Source: Muribaculaceae bacterium (GTDB taxonomy: Bacteria > Bacteroidota > Bacteroidia > Bacteroidales > Muribaculaceae). Taken from it: a stretch of DNA of 56,592 bases. The DNA lies in contig JAFZKD010000104.1 of the NCBI GenBank assembly GCA_017553785.1, positions 1 through 56,592 on the forward strand, given 5' to 3'. A program made the position numbers and the translations under genes. The notes beneath the pieces were generated by a model. The model did not search any database and was not told the origin of the DNA. It saw nothing but the letters and a program-made list of their open reading frames with translations. Shown here in pieces: positions 9,608 through 18,634 of this stretch. Each line of letters begins with the position of its first letter. The stretch's first letter is position 1.

Positions 9608-11071
9608 ATGAAAAAGTTATCACAATTACTGTCATCAATTCAACCCATCAAAGTGGTGGGTCAGACCGATATTGACATTAAAGACCTGATCAACGACTCG
9701 CGTTTGGCAGGCGAGGGTGCCTTGTTTGTCGCTGTCAAAGGCGTCGCCGTGGATTCCCATCGTTTCATCGGTGATGTGGTGGCCGCCGGAGCAGCAGCCA
9801 TCGTGTGCGAGGATATGCCCGATTCGCCCAAGCAGGGAGTGACCTATGTGCAAGTCGAGAACAGCGTCATCGCCCTTGCCCGTCTTGCCGACGAGTGGTT
9901 CGACCATCCCTCAAGCAATTTGCGCTTGGTGGGTGTCACGGGAACCAACGGCAAGACGACTACCGCGACACTGCTTTATGAGATGGCGCGTTTCATGGGG
10001 TACAAGGCGGGCTTGTTGTCCACGGTAAAGAACATGATTGACTCCACCGAGGTGCCAGCCAAGCAGACGACACCTGACCACCTGAGCCTTAACCGCTTGT
10101 TGCACGAGATGGTGCTTGCGGGGTGTGAGTTTGCCTTTATGGAGGTGAGTTCCCATGCCTGCGTCCAGCGTCGCATCGAGGGCATCACGTTTGCTGGAGG
10201 CATTTTCACCAATCTCACGCGTGACCACTTGGACTTCCACAAGACCGTGGATAATTACATCAACGCCAAGAAGATGTTCTTCGACGCTTTGCCCAAGGGC
10301 GCCTTTGCCCTGGTCAATGCCGATGACAAGGTGGGTGCGGTAATGCTGCAGAACACGAGAGCCGATAAATACTACTATTCGTTGCGCACCATGGCCGATT
10401 TCAAGGGCCGTATTGTGGAATCGAGGCTGGATGGCACATCACTCGAGCTCAATGGCCATCAGGTGGAAGTGCTGTTCACTGGCCGCTTTAATGCCTATAA
10501 CCTGCTGTCGGTCTATGGAGCTTCGATTCTGCTAGGTTTCGACCCGCAGGAAGTACTCGTCAAGATGAGTATGCTGGAACCCGTGGCTGGCCGCTTCCAG
10601 ACCTTGCGTTCCCCTCGAGGCTACACGGCCATTGTGGACTATGCCCACACGCCAGACGCCTTGGTTAACGTGTTGGACACCATACGAGAAGTAGTGGGCA
10701 CCAACGGTCACATCATTACCGTGTGCGGGTGTGGCGGAGACCGTGATGCGGGCAAGCGTCCCATCATGGCGCGTGAGGCAGCTGTGCGCAGCGACAAAGT
10801 CATCCTCACCAGCGACAACCCGCGCACCGAGGATCCTGACGAGATCCTTCGCCAGATGGAAATAGGGCTCCCCGAGGATAAACGCTCGTGTACCCTCACG
10901 ATTACCGACCGCCGTCAGGCAATCCGCACCGCTTGCCAGTTGGCAAGTCAGGGCGATGTGGTACTCGTTGCCGGCAAGGGGCATGAGGACTATCAGGAGA
11001 TTAATGGTGTGAAGCACCATTTTGATGACCGTGAGCAAGTGCTTGAAGTGTTTGCCGGTGAGAAAAGCTAA
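9608..11071 (+). CDS. murE: UDP-MurNAc-L-Ala-D-Glu:meso-diaminopimelate ligase
   Basis: Cytoplasmic Mur ligase that adds the third stem-peptide residue. 487 residues. The ATP loop is GTNGKTTTATLL (about 112-123), the central domain contains the EVSSHACVQRR motif, and the C-terminal domain holds CGCGGDRDAGKRP. The substrate-choice motif DNPRTEDP (about 403) is the meso-DAP signature (lysine enzymes differ there), so a DAP-type wall is inferred, in line with lysA nearby. 27 bases before mraY. Confidence 0.96.
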   Translation: MKKLSQLLSSIQPIKVVGQTDIDIKDLINDSRLAGEGALFVAVKGVAVDSHRFIGDVVAAGAAAIVCEDMPDSPKQGVTYVQVENSVIALARLADEWFDHPSSNLRLVGVTGTNGKTTTATLLYEMARFMGYKAGLLSTVKNMIDSTEVPAKQTTPDHLSLNRLLHEMVLAGCEFAFMEVSSHACVQRRIEGITFAGGIFTNLTRDHLDFHKTVDNYINAKKMFFDALPKGAFALVNADDKVGAVMLQNTRADKYYYSLRTMADFKGRIVESRLDGTSLELNGHQVEVLFTGRFNAYNLLSVYGASILLGFDPQEVLVKMSMLEPVAGRFQTLRSPRGYTAIVDYAHTPDALVNVLDTIREVVGTNGHIITVCGCGGDRDAGKRPIMAREAAVRSDKVILTSDNPRTEDPDEILRQMEIGLPEDKRSCTLTITDRRQAIRTACQLASQGDVVLVAGKGHEDYQEINGVKHHFDDREQVLEVFAGEKS

Positions 11072-11098
11072 GATTATTCATCAACACAAGACAAAGAT

Positions 11099-12358
11099 AT
11101 GTTATATCATCTTTTCCATTATTTGCAGCAATATGATGTGAGTGGCGCACGTCTGTTTGAGTACATCACCTTCAGGTCGGGCTTTGCCTTCATCCTGTCG
11201 TTGTTTATAGGTATCGTGATTGGCCGACGCATTATCTTCAAGCTCAAGAGCCACCAGATGTGTGACAAGGAGCGTGAAGAGAAACTGGGCGGAAACTCAG
11301 CTAAGCAGGGAACGCCCACAATGGGTGGTATCATCATCATCATCTCGATTCTGGTGCCGTGCCTGTTGTTGGGAAAGCTGAACAACGTTTACATGCTGCT
11401 CATGATTGTGTCCACCCTGTGGTGCAGTGCGCTGGGTTTCGCCGATGACTACATCAAGGTGTTCCATCACAACAAGGAAGGTCTCAAGGGCAAATTCAAG
11501 ATCGTCGGTCAGGTGGGCCTTGGCATTATCGTGGGTTTGACTATGTATTTGAGTCCTGCCATCGTGATGAATGAGAATGTGCATGTGACGAACCGTAACG
11601 AGACCCCCGAGTTGGTGGAGGTCCACAAGTCCCAGGCGGTGAAGGCGACGAAAACCACATTGCCATTTGTGAAGAACCACAATTTTGACTATGCCTATTT
11701 CACAGGCTGGATGGGCAAGTACAAGCAGCTGGGCGGTTGGATCCTATTCATCATGGTGACGATCTTTGTCATCACGGCAGTAAGTAATGGTGCCAACTTG
11801 ACCGATGGTGTCGATGGACTTGCGACAGGCACCTCGGCGATTATAGGCGTTGCCCTAGCGATCATGTGCTATCTGGGTGGCAACGTCATCTATTCGTCCT
11901 ACCTGAATATCATGTACATCCCGGATAGCAGTGAATTGGTGGTTTATGCCGCGGCGTTCATTGGAGCGACCATTGGCTTCTTGTGGTATAACTCTTATCC
12001 GGCCCAGGTGTTCATGGGTGACACCGGAAGCCTGTGTCTGGGTGGTATTATCGCCGTATTTGCCGTGCTGATCCGCAAGGAGTGGCTGATTCCCCTGCTG
12101 TGCGGCATTTTCCTGATTGAGGAGTTGTCGGTTATCCTGCAGGTGGCTTACGTCAAGCGGCACAAGGGTCAGAATATGCGTCTGTTCAAGATGACTCCCT
12201 TCCACCATCATTTCACGGCCGATCCCGAGAAACTCACATGGGATTACAAGATCAAGACCCCAGATCACCGTATCCCTGAGGCCAAGATTGTCATGCGGTT
12301 TTTCCTGATCAGCATCCTGCTGGCGGCATTGACCTTTGTGACCCTAAAAATCAGATAA
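11099..12358 (+). CDS. mraY: phospho-MurNAc-pentapeptide transferase
   Basis: Integral membrane enzyme that transfers phospho-MurNAc-pentapeptide to undecaprenyl phosphate, forming lipid I. 419 residues with about ten membrane segments. Family motifs: GTPTMGG near 75, the catalytic aspartates in GFADDYIKV (about 120) and NLTDGVDGLA (about 238), and TPFHHHF (about 366). It is about 60 residues longer than the E. coli enzyme because of an insertion between the middle membrane segments (about 160-215), which is usual in Bacteroidota MraY. Confidence 0.96.
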   Translation: MLYHLFHYLQQYDVSGARLFEYITFRSGFAFILSLFIGIVIGRRIIFKLKSHQMCDKEREEKLGGNSAKQGTPTMGGIIIIISILVPCLLLGKLNNVYMLLMIVSTLWCSALGFADDYIKVFHHNKEGLKGKFKIVGQVGLGIIVGLTMYLSPAIVMNENVHVTNRNETPELVEVHKSQAVKATKTTLPFVKNHNFDYAYFTGWMGKYKQLGGWILFIMVTIFVITAVSNGANLTDGVDGLATGTSAIIGVALAIMCYLGGNVIYSSYLNIMYIPDSSELVVYAAAFIGATIGFLWYNSYPAQVFMGDTGSLCLGGIIAVFAVLIRKEWLIPLLCGIFLIEELSVILQVAYVKRHKGQNMRLFKMTPFHHHFTADPEKLTWDYKIKTPDHRIPEAKIVMRFFLISILLAALTFVTLKIR

Positions 12359-12379
12359 TCAAACAATTAATACCAATTG

Positions 12380-13738
12380 ATGCAGATGGCTAAACGATTA
12401 GTTGTTTTAGGCGGTGGCGAGAGCGGTGCGGGTGCCGCGGTGCTTGCCAAGGTGAAAGGTTTCGACGTGTGGCTGAGCGATGCTGGCCCGATAGGGCAGT
12501 CCTATAAGGACTTGCTCAACCAGTATGATGTCGCTTGGGAAGAGGGTGGCCACACGCCTGAAAAGATCCTTAATGCCGATGAGATAGTGAAGAGCCCCGG
12601 TATCCCCGAGACAGCCCCCATGGTGGCACGTGCCATCGAGAAAGGCATACCCATCGTGAGCGAGATAGAATTCGCCGGTCGATATACCGATGCCAAGATG
12701 GTGTGCATTACCGGTAGCAACGGCAAGACAACGACCACCAAGCTCACGTATCATATTTTCAAGAAAGCGGGTCTGAATGTCGGGCTTGCAGGCAATGTCG
12801 GCCGCAGCTTGGCCTTGCAGGTGGCCACTGAGCATCATGACGTGTATATCATCGAGCTGAGCAGTTTCCAGCTCGATAACATGTATGAGTTCAAGGCTAA
12901 TGTGGCAGTGCTGCTCAATATCACCCCCGACCATCTCGACCGTTACGATTACAAGATGGAGAACTATGCCGCAGCCAAATTCAGGATTACCCAGAACCAG
13001 ACGGGCGATGATTCGTTCATCTTCTGGAAAAACGACCCGATTATCGTTTCACAATTGCGTCAGCATCATCTTGAGTCCCGGCTGTTGAGTTTTACCGGAG
13101 AAGATGATGACCGCAACGCGGCGTGGGTTCATGACGGCGTGCTCCATTTCAATGTGGATGATGTCAAGTGGGAGATTCCTCGTGATGAACTGGCCCTCAA
13201 GGGGTTGCATAATGTCTATAATACCATGGCCGCAGGTCTGTCGGCCCAGGTGTTTGACATCAGGAAAGACGTCATCAGAGAGGCGTTGGCCGACTTTGAG
13301 GCTGTGCCTCATCGCCTGGAGTATGTCGATACGGTTGATGGCGTGCGATATATCAATGACAGTAAGGCTACCAATGTTGACGCGTGCTGGTATGCGCTTG
13401 AGAGTGTCAACGAGCCTTGTGTGCTCATTTTGGGCGGTATCGACAAGGGTAATGACTATAGCCAGATTGAGCCGTTGGCGAAACAGAAGGTGACCGCTAT
13501 CGTGTGCCTGGGAAAGGATAATGCCAAACTCCATGAGTTCTTTGACGGCAAGGTGCCTGTTGTTGCCGATGCCACAAGCATGCCCGAATGCATGGACAAG
13601 TGCCGCAAGCTGGCCCAGCAAGGCCACACGGTGCTGCTGTCACCCTGCTGCGCGAGTTTCGACTTGTTCAACGGCATGGCCGACCGTGGCAACCAGTTCA
13701 AGGAGTGTGTCAAGCAGATGAAGGAAAACGAGGTTTAA
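12380..13738 (+). CDS. murD: UDP-MurNAc-L-alanine:D-glutamate ligase
   Basis: Cytoplasmic Mur ligase adding D-glutamate to UDP-MurNAc-L-Ala. About 452 residues. N-terminal dinucleotide-like fold (RLVVLGGGESGAGAA), ATP loop GSNGKTTTTKL (about 112), NITPDHLDRY (about 190), and the C-terminal domain with HRLEYV, NDSKATN and LILGGIDKG. Three possible starts lie close together (a TTG, then two ATGs six bases apart); the first ATG was taken, and MAKRLVVLGGG is equally possible. 15 bases separate it from ftsW. Confidence 0.95.
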   Translation: MQMAKRLVVLGGGESGAGAAVLAKVKGFDVWLSDAGPIGQSYKDLLNQYDVAWEEGGHTPEKILNADEIVKSPGIPETAPMVARAIEKGIPIVSEIEFAGRYTDAKMVCITGSNGKTTTTKLTYHIFKKAGLNVGLAGNVGRSLALQVATEHHDVYIIELSSFQLDNMYEFKANVAVLLNITPDHLDRYDYKMENYAAAKFRITQNQTGDDSFIFWKNDPIIVSQLRQHHLESRLLSFTGEDDDRNAAWVHDGVLHFNVDDVKWEIPRDELALKGLHNVYNTMAAGLSAQVFDIRKDVIREALADFEAVPHRLEYVDTVDGVRYINDSKATNVDACWYALESVNEPCVLILGGIDKGNDYSQIEPLAKQKVTAIVCLGKDNAKLHEFFDGKVPVVADATSMPECMDKCRKLAQQGHTVLLSPCCASFDLFNGMADRGNQFKECVKQMKENEV

Positions 13739-13753
13739 AAAACAGAATGCTCC

Positions 13754-15118
13754 ATGTCTCCCGCAGAAAAGACAAAGAAATATACCGAGATTTCCCAAAA
13801 ACACGGTGATCCTTGGATTTGGGGCATCTACATCATGCTGCTCATCATCTCGATTGTTGAGAGCTATAGCGCGTCGAGCCGTGAAGTTGCCGCACAGGGT
13901 ATCTATATGCCCATCATCAAGCAGTGTATCTTCCTGAGTGTTGGTGTGTTGTGCGTGGTGTTTCTGCAGCGTATAGATTACAACAAGCCCAAGTTCCTGT
14001 ATGCGATGATCCCCGGCCTGGCCGTCATCACGGTCATGAGTCTGGTGTATGTGATGTTTTTCGGTGAAATCATCAATGGAGCCCGCCGTGCGATGACACT
14101 CGTTCCCGGGTTAATCACATTGCAGCCTGCCGAGTTGGCCAAATTGTCGATTGTCACCATTTTGTCCTATATCTTTGCCAAGTCGCAGAAGAACCAGGAC
14201 ATCAGCACGCGAGGCATGGCGGCAGCCGCGCTGGCAGTAGGCATATATGGCGCGTTGATGATCAGGAGCGGTTTGACCAACACGTTGCTGCTGGTTGCCA
14301 TCAGCGGGTCTATGCTGCTCATCGGTGGTGCCCAATTCAAGAAGATCGGTATCCTGATGGTGGTCTTTGGAATCATGTTCGGTTTCTTCTTCATTATCAA
14401 GCACAACAATGACAAGAAAGAAGAGACCTTCAAGGCCACGCAGCAGGAAATGCAGATTGTCGTCCCCGCCAACGGGGAGCAGTATAATGGAGCGATGGTC
14501 CAAGACGGCTCCAGTGATGTCGCCCGCACCGGCACTTGGAAGAACCGCCTGAGGGAATGGTGGTACAGCGATTCATTGGTGTATCGTGACATCACTGCCA
14601 AGAACCAGCAGGAGATGTTCTCGCGCATGGCACAGGCCCATGGCGGCCTGTTTGGCGTGGGTATCGGAAAGTCACGCGAGTGCAGCCGTTTGCCACTGGC
14701 CTTTAGTGACTATATCTATTCGATCATTGTCGAGGAAACCGGTTTTATCGGTGGTGTGTTTGTGCTGCTGCTCTATCTGTCACTATTGGGACGAGCGGCA
14801 ATGATTGTCAGGCGCAGCAAACGCGTCTTGCCGTCACTGCTGGTTATCGGTATGGCGTCGTTCATCACGTTCCAGGCCTTGTTCCACATGGCCATCAACG
14901 TGGGAGTGTTCCCCGTTTCGGGACAGCCCTTGCCCCTGATCTCCAAGGGAGGCACCTCGATCATCGTCATAAGTGTCGCCTTTGGCGTGATGCTGAGTGT
15001 AAGCCGCACGATCGCAAATTACGGAAACAAGAAGAATAAGGCAGAGGAGACCTCCGAGATCGAGGGTCTGGATGCCGAAAACCCAACTGAAATACCTGTT
15101 AGAAATGTCTGGAAATAA
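13754..15118 (+). CDS. ftsW: lipid II polymerase of the divisome (SEDS family)
   Basis: Peptidoglycan glycosyltransferase that works with the PBP encoded upstream. 454 residues, about ten membrane segments. Typical: ESYSASSRE after the first membrane helix, GARR and LQPAELAKL (about 115-135), and the C-terminal NVGVFPVSGQPLPLISKGG (about 380-400). A long soluble loop (about 215-300, rich in K, E, Q and D) lies in the large extracytoplasmic loop region and is longer than in E. coli FtsW. Its last 14 bases overlap the start of murG, suggesting coupled translation. Confidence 0.95.
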   Translation: MSPAEKTKKYTEISQKHGDPWIWGIYIMLLIISIVESYSASSREVAAQGIYMPIIKQCIFLSVGVLCVVFLQRIDYNKPKFLYAMIPGLAVITVMSLVYVMFFGEIINGARRAMTLVPGLITLQPAELAKLSIVTILSYIFAKSQKNQDISTRGMAAAALAVGIYGALMIRSGLTNTLLLVAISGSMLLIGGAQFKKIGILMVVFGIMFGFFFIIKHNNDKKEETFKATQQEMQIVVPANGEQYNGAMVQDGSSDVARTGTWKNRLREWWYSDSLVYRDITAKNQQEMFSRMAQAHGGLFGVGIGKSRECSRLPLAFSDYIYSIIVEETGFIGGVFVLLLYLSLLGRAAMIVRRSKRVLPSLLVIGMASFITFQALFHMAINVGVFPVSGQPLPLISKGGTSIIVISVAFGVMLSVSRTIANYGNKKNKAEETSEIEGLDAENPTEIPVRNVWK

Positions 15119-16232
15119 TCAACAACTCAAGGTCCTTGTGAGTGGCGGCGGAACGGGAGGTCACATCTTCCCCGCTTTATCTATCGCTAACGAAGTGCGC
15201 CGTCGCTATCCCGATGCCCGTATTCTGTTTGTCGGCGCCGAGGGAAGAATGGAAATGGAGAAAGTGCCTGCAGCGGGCTATAACATCATCGGTCTGCCTG
15301 TCAGTGGCTTTGACCGCAAGCATCTGCTGCGCAATTTCAAGGTGGTCGCCCGCTTGCTCAAATGTATGCGGCTGGCCAAGAAAATCCTGACGGATTTCAA
15401 ACCCGACATCGCCATCGGTGTGGGTGGATATGCCAGTGGCCCCATGCTAAAAGCCGCCCAGAAACTGGGTATTCCCACTCTCTTGCAGGAGCAGAATTCA
15501 TACGCTGGTGTGACAAACAAACTGCTCGCTGCCAAGGCTGAGAAAATCTGTGTGGCCTATGAGGGTATGGAGCGGTTCTTCCCACAGGAGAAGATAGTCC
15601 TTACCGGTAATCCTGTGCGCCGCAATCTGCTGGAGTGCGGAGCCACATCTCAACAGGCGCGTCAGGCCATGGGTGTCGACCCCAATAAAAAGACAATACT
15701 TATCATTGGCGGCAGCCTTGGCGCCCGTACGATCAACCAAGCCATTTCCCAAGGGCTGAAAAAGATTGGCGACGCTCAAGGTGTTCAAGTCATCTGGCAG
15801 ACAGGCAAAGCCTACGACCAGCAGTGCCGTGAGGCGTTAGAGGTGTCGGGCGTGAAAAATGTCGTTCAGATGCCATTCGTCAGCAACATGGACATGGCTT
15901 ATCGTGCTGCCGACCTGGTGGTGTCACGTGCCGGAGCCAGCTCGATATCAGAGCTGCAGCTGCTGGGCAAGGCCGCAATTCTGGTTCCCTCGCCCAACGT
16001 GGCCGAGGATCATCAGACCAAGAACGCCCTGGCCCTTGCCAATCGCGGCGCGGCCATTATGGTCACCGACGCTAATGCGGTGACCGAGTTGGTCGACATG
16101 ATGCTTACTACAGTGGCCGATGACGACAAACTCTCGTCACTGGCCGGTAATGTGGCAAAGATGGCGTTGCGCGATGCTGCCGAGCGCATCGTCGATGAGG
16201 TGGAGCACATCATTGAACAACATCAATCATAA
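15105..16232 (+). CDS. murG: lipid I N-acetylglucosaminyltransferase
   Basis: GT28 glycosyltransferase on the inner face of the membrane, converting lipid I to lipid II. 375 residues from the ATG at 15105, which overlaps the last 14 bases of ftsW; a longer frame from 15072 would add residues unlike the family. Glycine-rich motif VSGGGTGGHIFPAL (about 10-23), GVGGYASGP (about 105), IGGSLGART (about 200) and the UDP-GlcNAc site SRAGASSISEL (about 275). murC follows 11 bases later. Confidence 0.95.
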   Translation: MSGNNQQLKVLVSGGGTGGHIFPALSIANEVRRRYPDARILFVGAEGRMEMEKVPAAGYNIIGLPVSGFDRKHLLRNFKVVARLLKCMRLAKKILTDFKPDIAIGVGGYASGPMLKAAQKLGIPTLLQEQNSYAGVTNKLLAAKAEKICVAYEGMERFFPQEKIVLTGNPVRRNLLECGATSQQARQAMGVDPNKKTILIIGGSLGARTINQAISQGLKKIGDAQGVQVIWQTGKAYDQQCREALEVSGVKNVVQMPFVSNMDMAYRAADLVVSRAGASSISELQLLGKAAILVPSPNVAEDHQTKNALALANRGAAIMVTDANAVTELVDMMLTTVADDDKLSSLAGNVAKMALRDAAERIVDEVEHIIEQHQS

Positions 16233-16243
16233 ATTTGGTTAAA

Positions 16244-17626
16244 ATGAGAGAGTTCGATTCACTATATTTTGTGGGAGCAGGAGGCATCGGCATGGCTGCT
16301 CTGGAACGCTATTTCCTGGCTAAGGGGAAGCGCGTTGCGGGCTATGACCGCACCCCCAGCGACTTGACTCACGCATTGGAGCAAGAGGGCGTGCATATCG
16401 ACTTCGATGAGGACCCCGCTCTCATTCCCGACTATTGCCTGGATCCCGAGCGCACTTTGGTGGTCTATACCCCTGCGGTGCCTGATAGCCACAAGGGCTT
16501 GACATATTTCAGGCAGCATGGCTTTGAGGTGGTCAAGCGTGCCGCTTTGTTGGGCGTCGTGACGGCCCACAGCAAGGGCCTGTGTTTTGCCGGTACCCAT
16601 GGCAAGACAACAACTTCGAGCATGGCCGCCCACATCCTTCACGATTCGGGTATCGGCTGCAATGCTTTTTTGGGAGGCGTCCTGCGCAATTACAACAGCA
16701 ATTTCCTGTTGTCATCAACCAGTCCGTATTCGGTGATTGAGGCCGATGAGTTTGACCGTTCATTCCATCACCTGCATCCCTTTGTAGCCGTGGTGACTTC
16801 TACTGACCCCGACCATTTGGATATCTACGGAACAGCCGAGAATTATCTCGAGAGCTTTGCTCATTTTACCGAGTTGATCCAGCCCGGAGGCGCACTAGTC
16901 GTGCACACGGGATTGGCCCTGAAACCTCGTGTGGCTGATGGGGTGAAGACCTATACCTACAGCCGTGATGAGGGCGATTTCCATGCGGCCAATATCCGCA
17001 AGGGCGATGGTGAGATCGTTTTTGATTTGGTGACACCTTGGGAGGTCTTGTCCGATATCAGTCTGGGTGTCCCCGTCGACATCAATATCGAAAACGCTAT
17101 CGCCGCGATGGCCGCATGCAGGATTGTGGACGTCCCCCTTGAGCCGATGCGTGCTGCCATCGCCACGTTCATGGGACCCAAGCGGCGTTTTGAATTCTGG
17201 CTCAAGGAACCCGGTGATCATGGCAAGGTGATGATTGACGACTATGCCCACCATCCAGGAGAACTGTGTGCCAGCATCTCATCGGTGCGTGATTTGTATC
17301 CCTCAAGGCGGCTGACGGTCATTTTCCAACCACACTTGTACACCCGCACACGTGATTTTGCCCCAGAATTCGCTTCGGCCCTGTCTCTGGCCGATGAAGT
17401 GATCCTCTTGCCCATCTATCCGGCCCGCGAGGAACCCATTGCCGGAGTGACCAGCGAGATGATCCTCGAACAGGTTACAAGTACAAAAAAATGCATTTAC
17501 TCAAAAGAAAATTTGATTAACTCAATACATTTGAGTAATTTTGACGTTTTATTGACAGCGGGTGCTGGTGATATCGCCAATCTGCTGCCACAAATATGCG
17601 ATGAATTCAAGAAACAAACGCGTTGA
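16244..17626 (+). CDS. murC: UDP-MurNAc:L-alanine ligase
   Basis: First Mur ligase, joining L-alanine to UDP-MurNAc. 460 residues from ATG 16244 (a TTG nine bases earlier is possible). N-terminal YFVGAGGIGMAALE, ATP loop GTHGKTTTSS (about 117), EADEFDRSF (about 165), STDPDHLDIY, then MIDDYAHHP (about 330) and QPHLYTRTRD in the C-terminal domain. The last ~50 codons are noticeably more AT-rich than the rest. Its TGA stop overlaps the TTG start of ftsQ (TTGA), so the two are translationally coupled. Confidence 0.95.
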   Translation: MREFDSLYFVGAGGIGMAALERYFLAKGKRVAGYDRTPSDLTHALEQEGVHIDFDEDPALIPDYCLDPERTLVVYTPAVPDSHKGLTYFRQHGFEVVKRAALLGVVTAHSKGLCFAGTHGKTTTSSMAAHILHDSGIGCNAFLGGVLRNYNSNFLLSSTSPYSVIEADEFDRSFHHLHPFVAVVTSTDPDHLDIYGTAENYLESFAHFTELIQPGGALVVHTGLALKPRVADGVKTYTYSRDEGDFHAANIRKGDGEIVFDLVTPWEVLSDISLGVPVDINIENAIAAMAACRIVDVPLEPMRAAIATFMGPKRRFEFWLKEPGDHGKVMIDDYAHHPGELCASISSVRDLYPSRRLTVIFQPHLYTRTRDFAPEFASALSLADEVILLPIYPAREEPIAGVTSEMILEQVTSTKKCIYSKENLINSIHLSNFDVLLTAGAGDIANLLPQICDEFKKQTR

Positions 17627-18594
17627 AACGACTGATACAAAATATCATCCTGCTCGTGTTGGCAACCGCTTTGACAGCGGGTGTCCTTTGGGCGCGTTCC
17701 AAGACCGGTGACGAGGTGTGCACCAGGATCAGTGTCGAAGTCATCAATGGAGACAGCACGTCGTTTGTCACGCCTCAAGGTGTGCTCAACGACCTCAAGG
17801 GTCAGGGCATCGAGGTCGTGGGTAAGACGATGGGCGATATCAACGCTTCGGAGCTTGAAGAGGCCCTCAAGCATTCGCCTTATCTCGAGGACGCCGATAT
17901 CGTGAAGTGCCAGGACGGCCTTCTGCTCGTCCGCGTCAGTCAGTTGGTACCTGTGCTGCGGGTGTTTGACGGTGACAAATCTTACTATGTCAACCGTGCG
18001 GGAAAGCGTATGGCGGCCAATGCCTACTATCACTGTGACGTGCCTGTCATCCAAGGGCACTTCACCACCAAGTATCCTCCCACACGCCTGATTCCGCTCA
18101 TCGATTATGTGGAGAAGGATTCGCTGCTGCACTCGTTGGTGACGATGTATTGTGTGCGTGACACAAACAACATCATCATTGTTCCGGACATCAGCGGCCA
18201 TGTCATCAACATGGGGAACGCCCAGGGATTTGAGAATAAGTTTGCGAAGCTAAAGCTGTTCTACAATAGAGTAATGCCCCAACGAGGCTGGAACACGTTT
18301 GACACGATATCGGTGAAATGGAATCACCAGATTGTGGCCACCCGACGCGCCAAGGCGGTCCAGCAAGTGTTCGAGTATGATCCTGAGGATGACGAACAAG
18401 CGCCCGACATCGAGACCATGACCGTTGGAACTGCCGAGGACGCCAAGCGAGCCGAACAAAAAGAAAAATCCAAGAAGGAAGAAGCCAAAGCTGCCGATTC
18501 CCCCAAGAACAAGAAGGAGAACGCTGACAAGGCCGAATCCAAAAGCGACAATAAGTCAAATGACAAGTCAACCAAAAACAAGAAGAGTAATTAA
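17623..18594 (+). CDS. ftsQ: cell division protein FtsQ/DivIB-like
   Basis: Bitopic divisome protein that recruits FtsL and FtsB-type partners. 323 residues. Short basic N-terminus, one membrane helix (about 5-24), then a POTRA-type domain (about 36-105, TPQGVLNDLKGQGIEVVGKT) and the FtsQ beta domain. The last ~50 residues form a hydrophilic, Lys/Glu/Asn/Ser-rich tail likely to be disordered and presumably extracytoplasmic. The start is a TTG overlapping the murC stop by 4 bases; no ATG gives the membrane anchor. As in other Bacteroidota, ddl is not between murC and ftsQ. Confidence 0.88.
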   Translation: MKRLIQNIILLVLATALTAGVLWARSKTGDEVCTRISVEVINGDSTSFVTPQGVLNDLKGQGIEVVGKTMGDINASELEEALKHSPYLEDADIVKCQDGLLLVRVSQLVPVLRVFDGDKSYYVNRAGKRMAANAYYHCDVPVIQGHFTTKYPPTRLIPLIDYVEKDSLLHSLVTMYCVRDTNNIIIVPDISGHVINMGNAQGFENKFAKLKLFYNRVMPQRGWNTFDTISVKWNHQIVATRRAKAVQQVFEYDPEDDEQAPDIETMTVGTAEDAKRAEQKEKSKKEEAKAADSPKNKKENADKAESKSDNKSNDKSTKNKKSN

Positions 18595-18634
18595 CAACTA
18601 AATAAAAACGAAAATATAATATCTCTATTATTTT

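Noticed and set aside
13588-13809. Small frame spanning the murD-ftsW junction
   Set aside because: It overlaps both genes out of frame and has no independent support.
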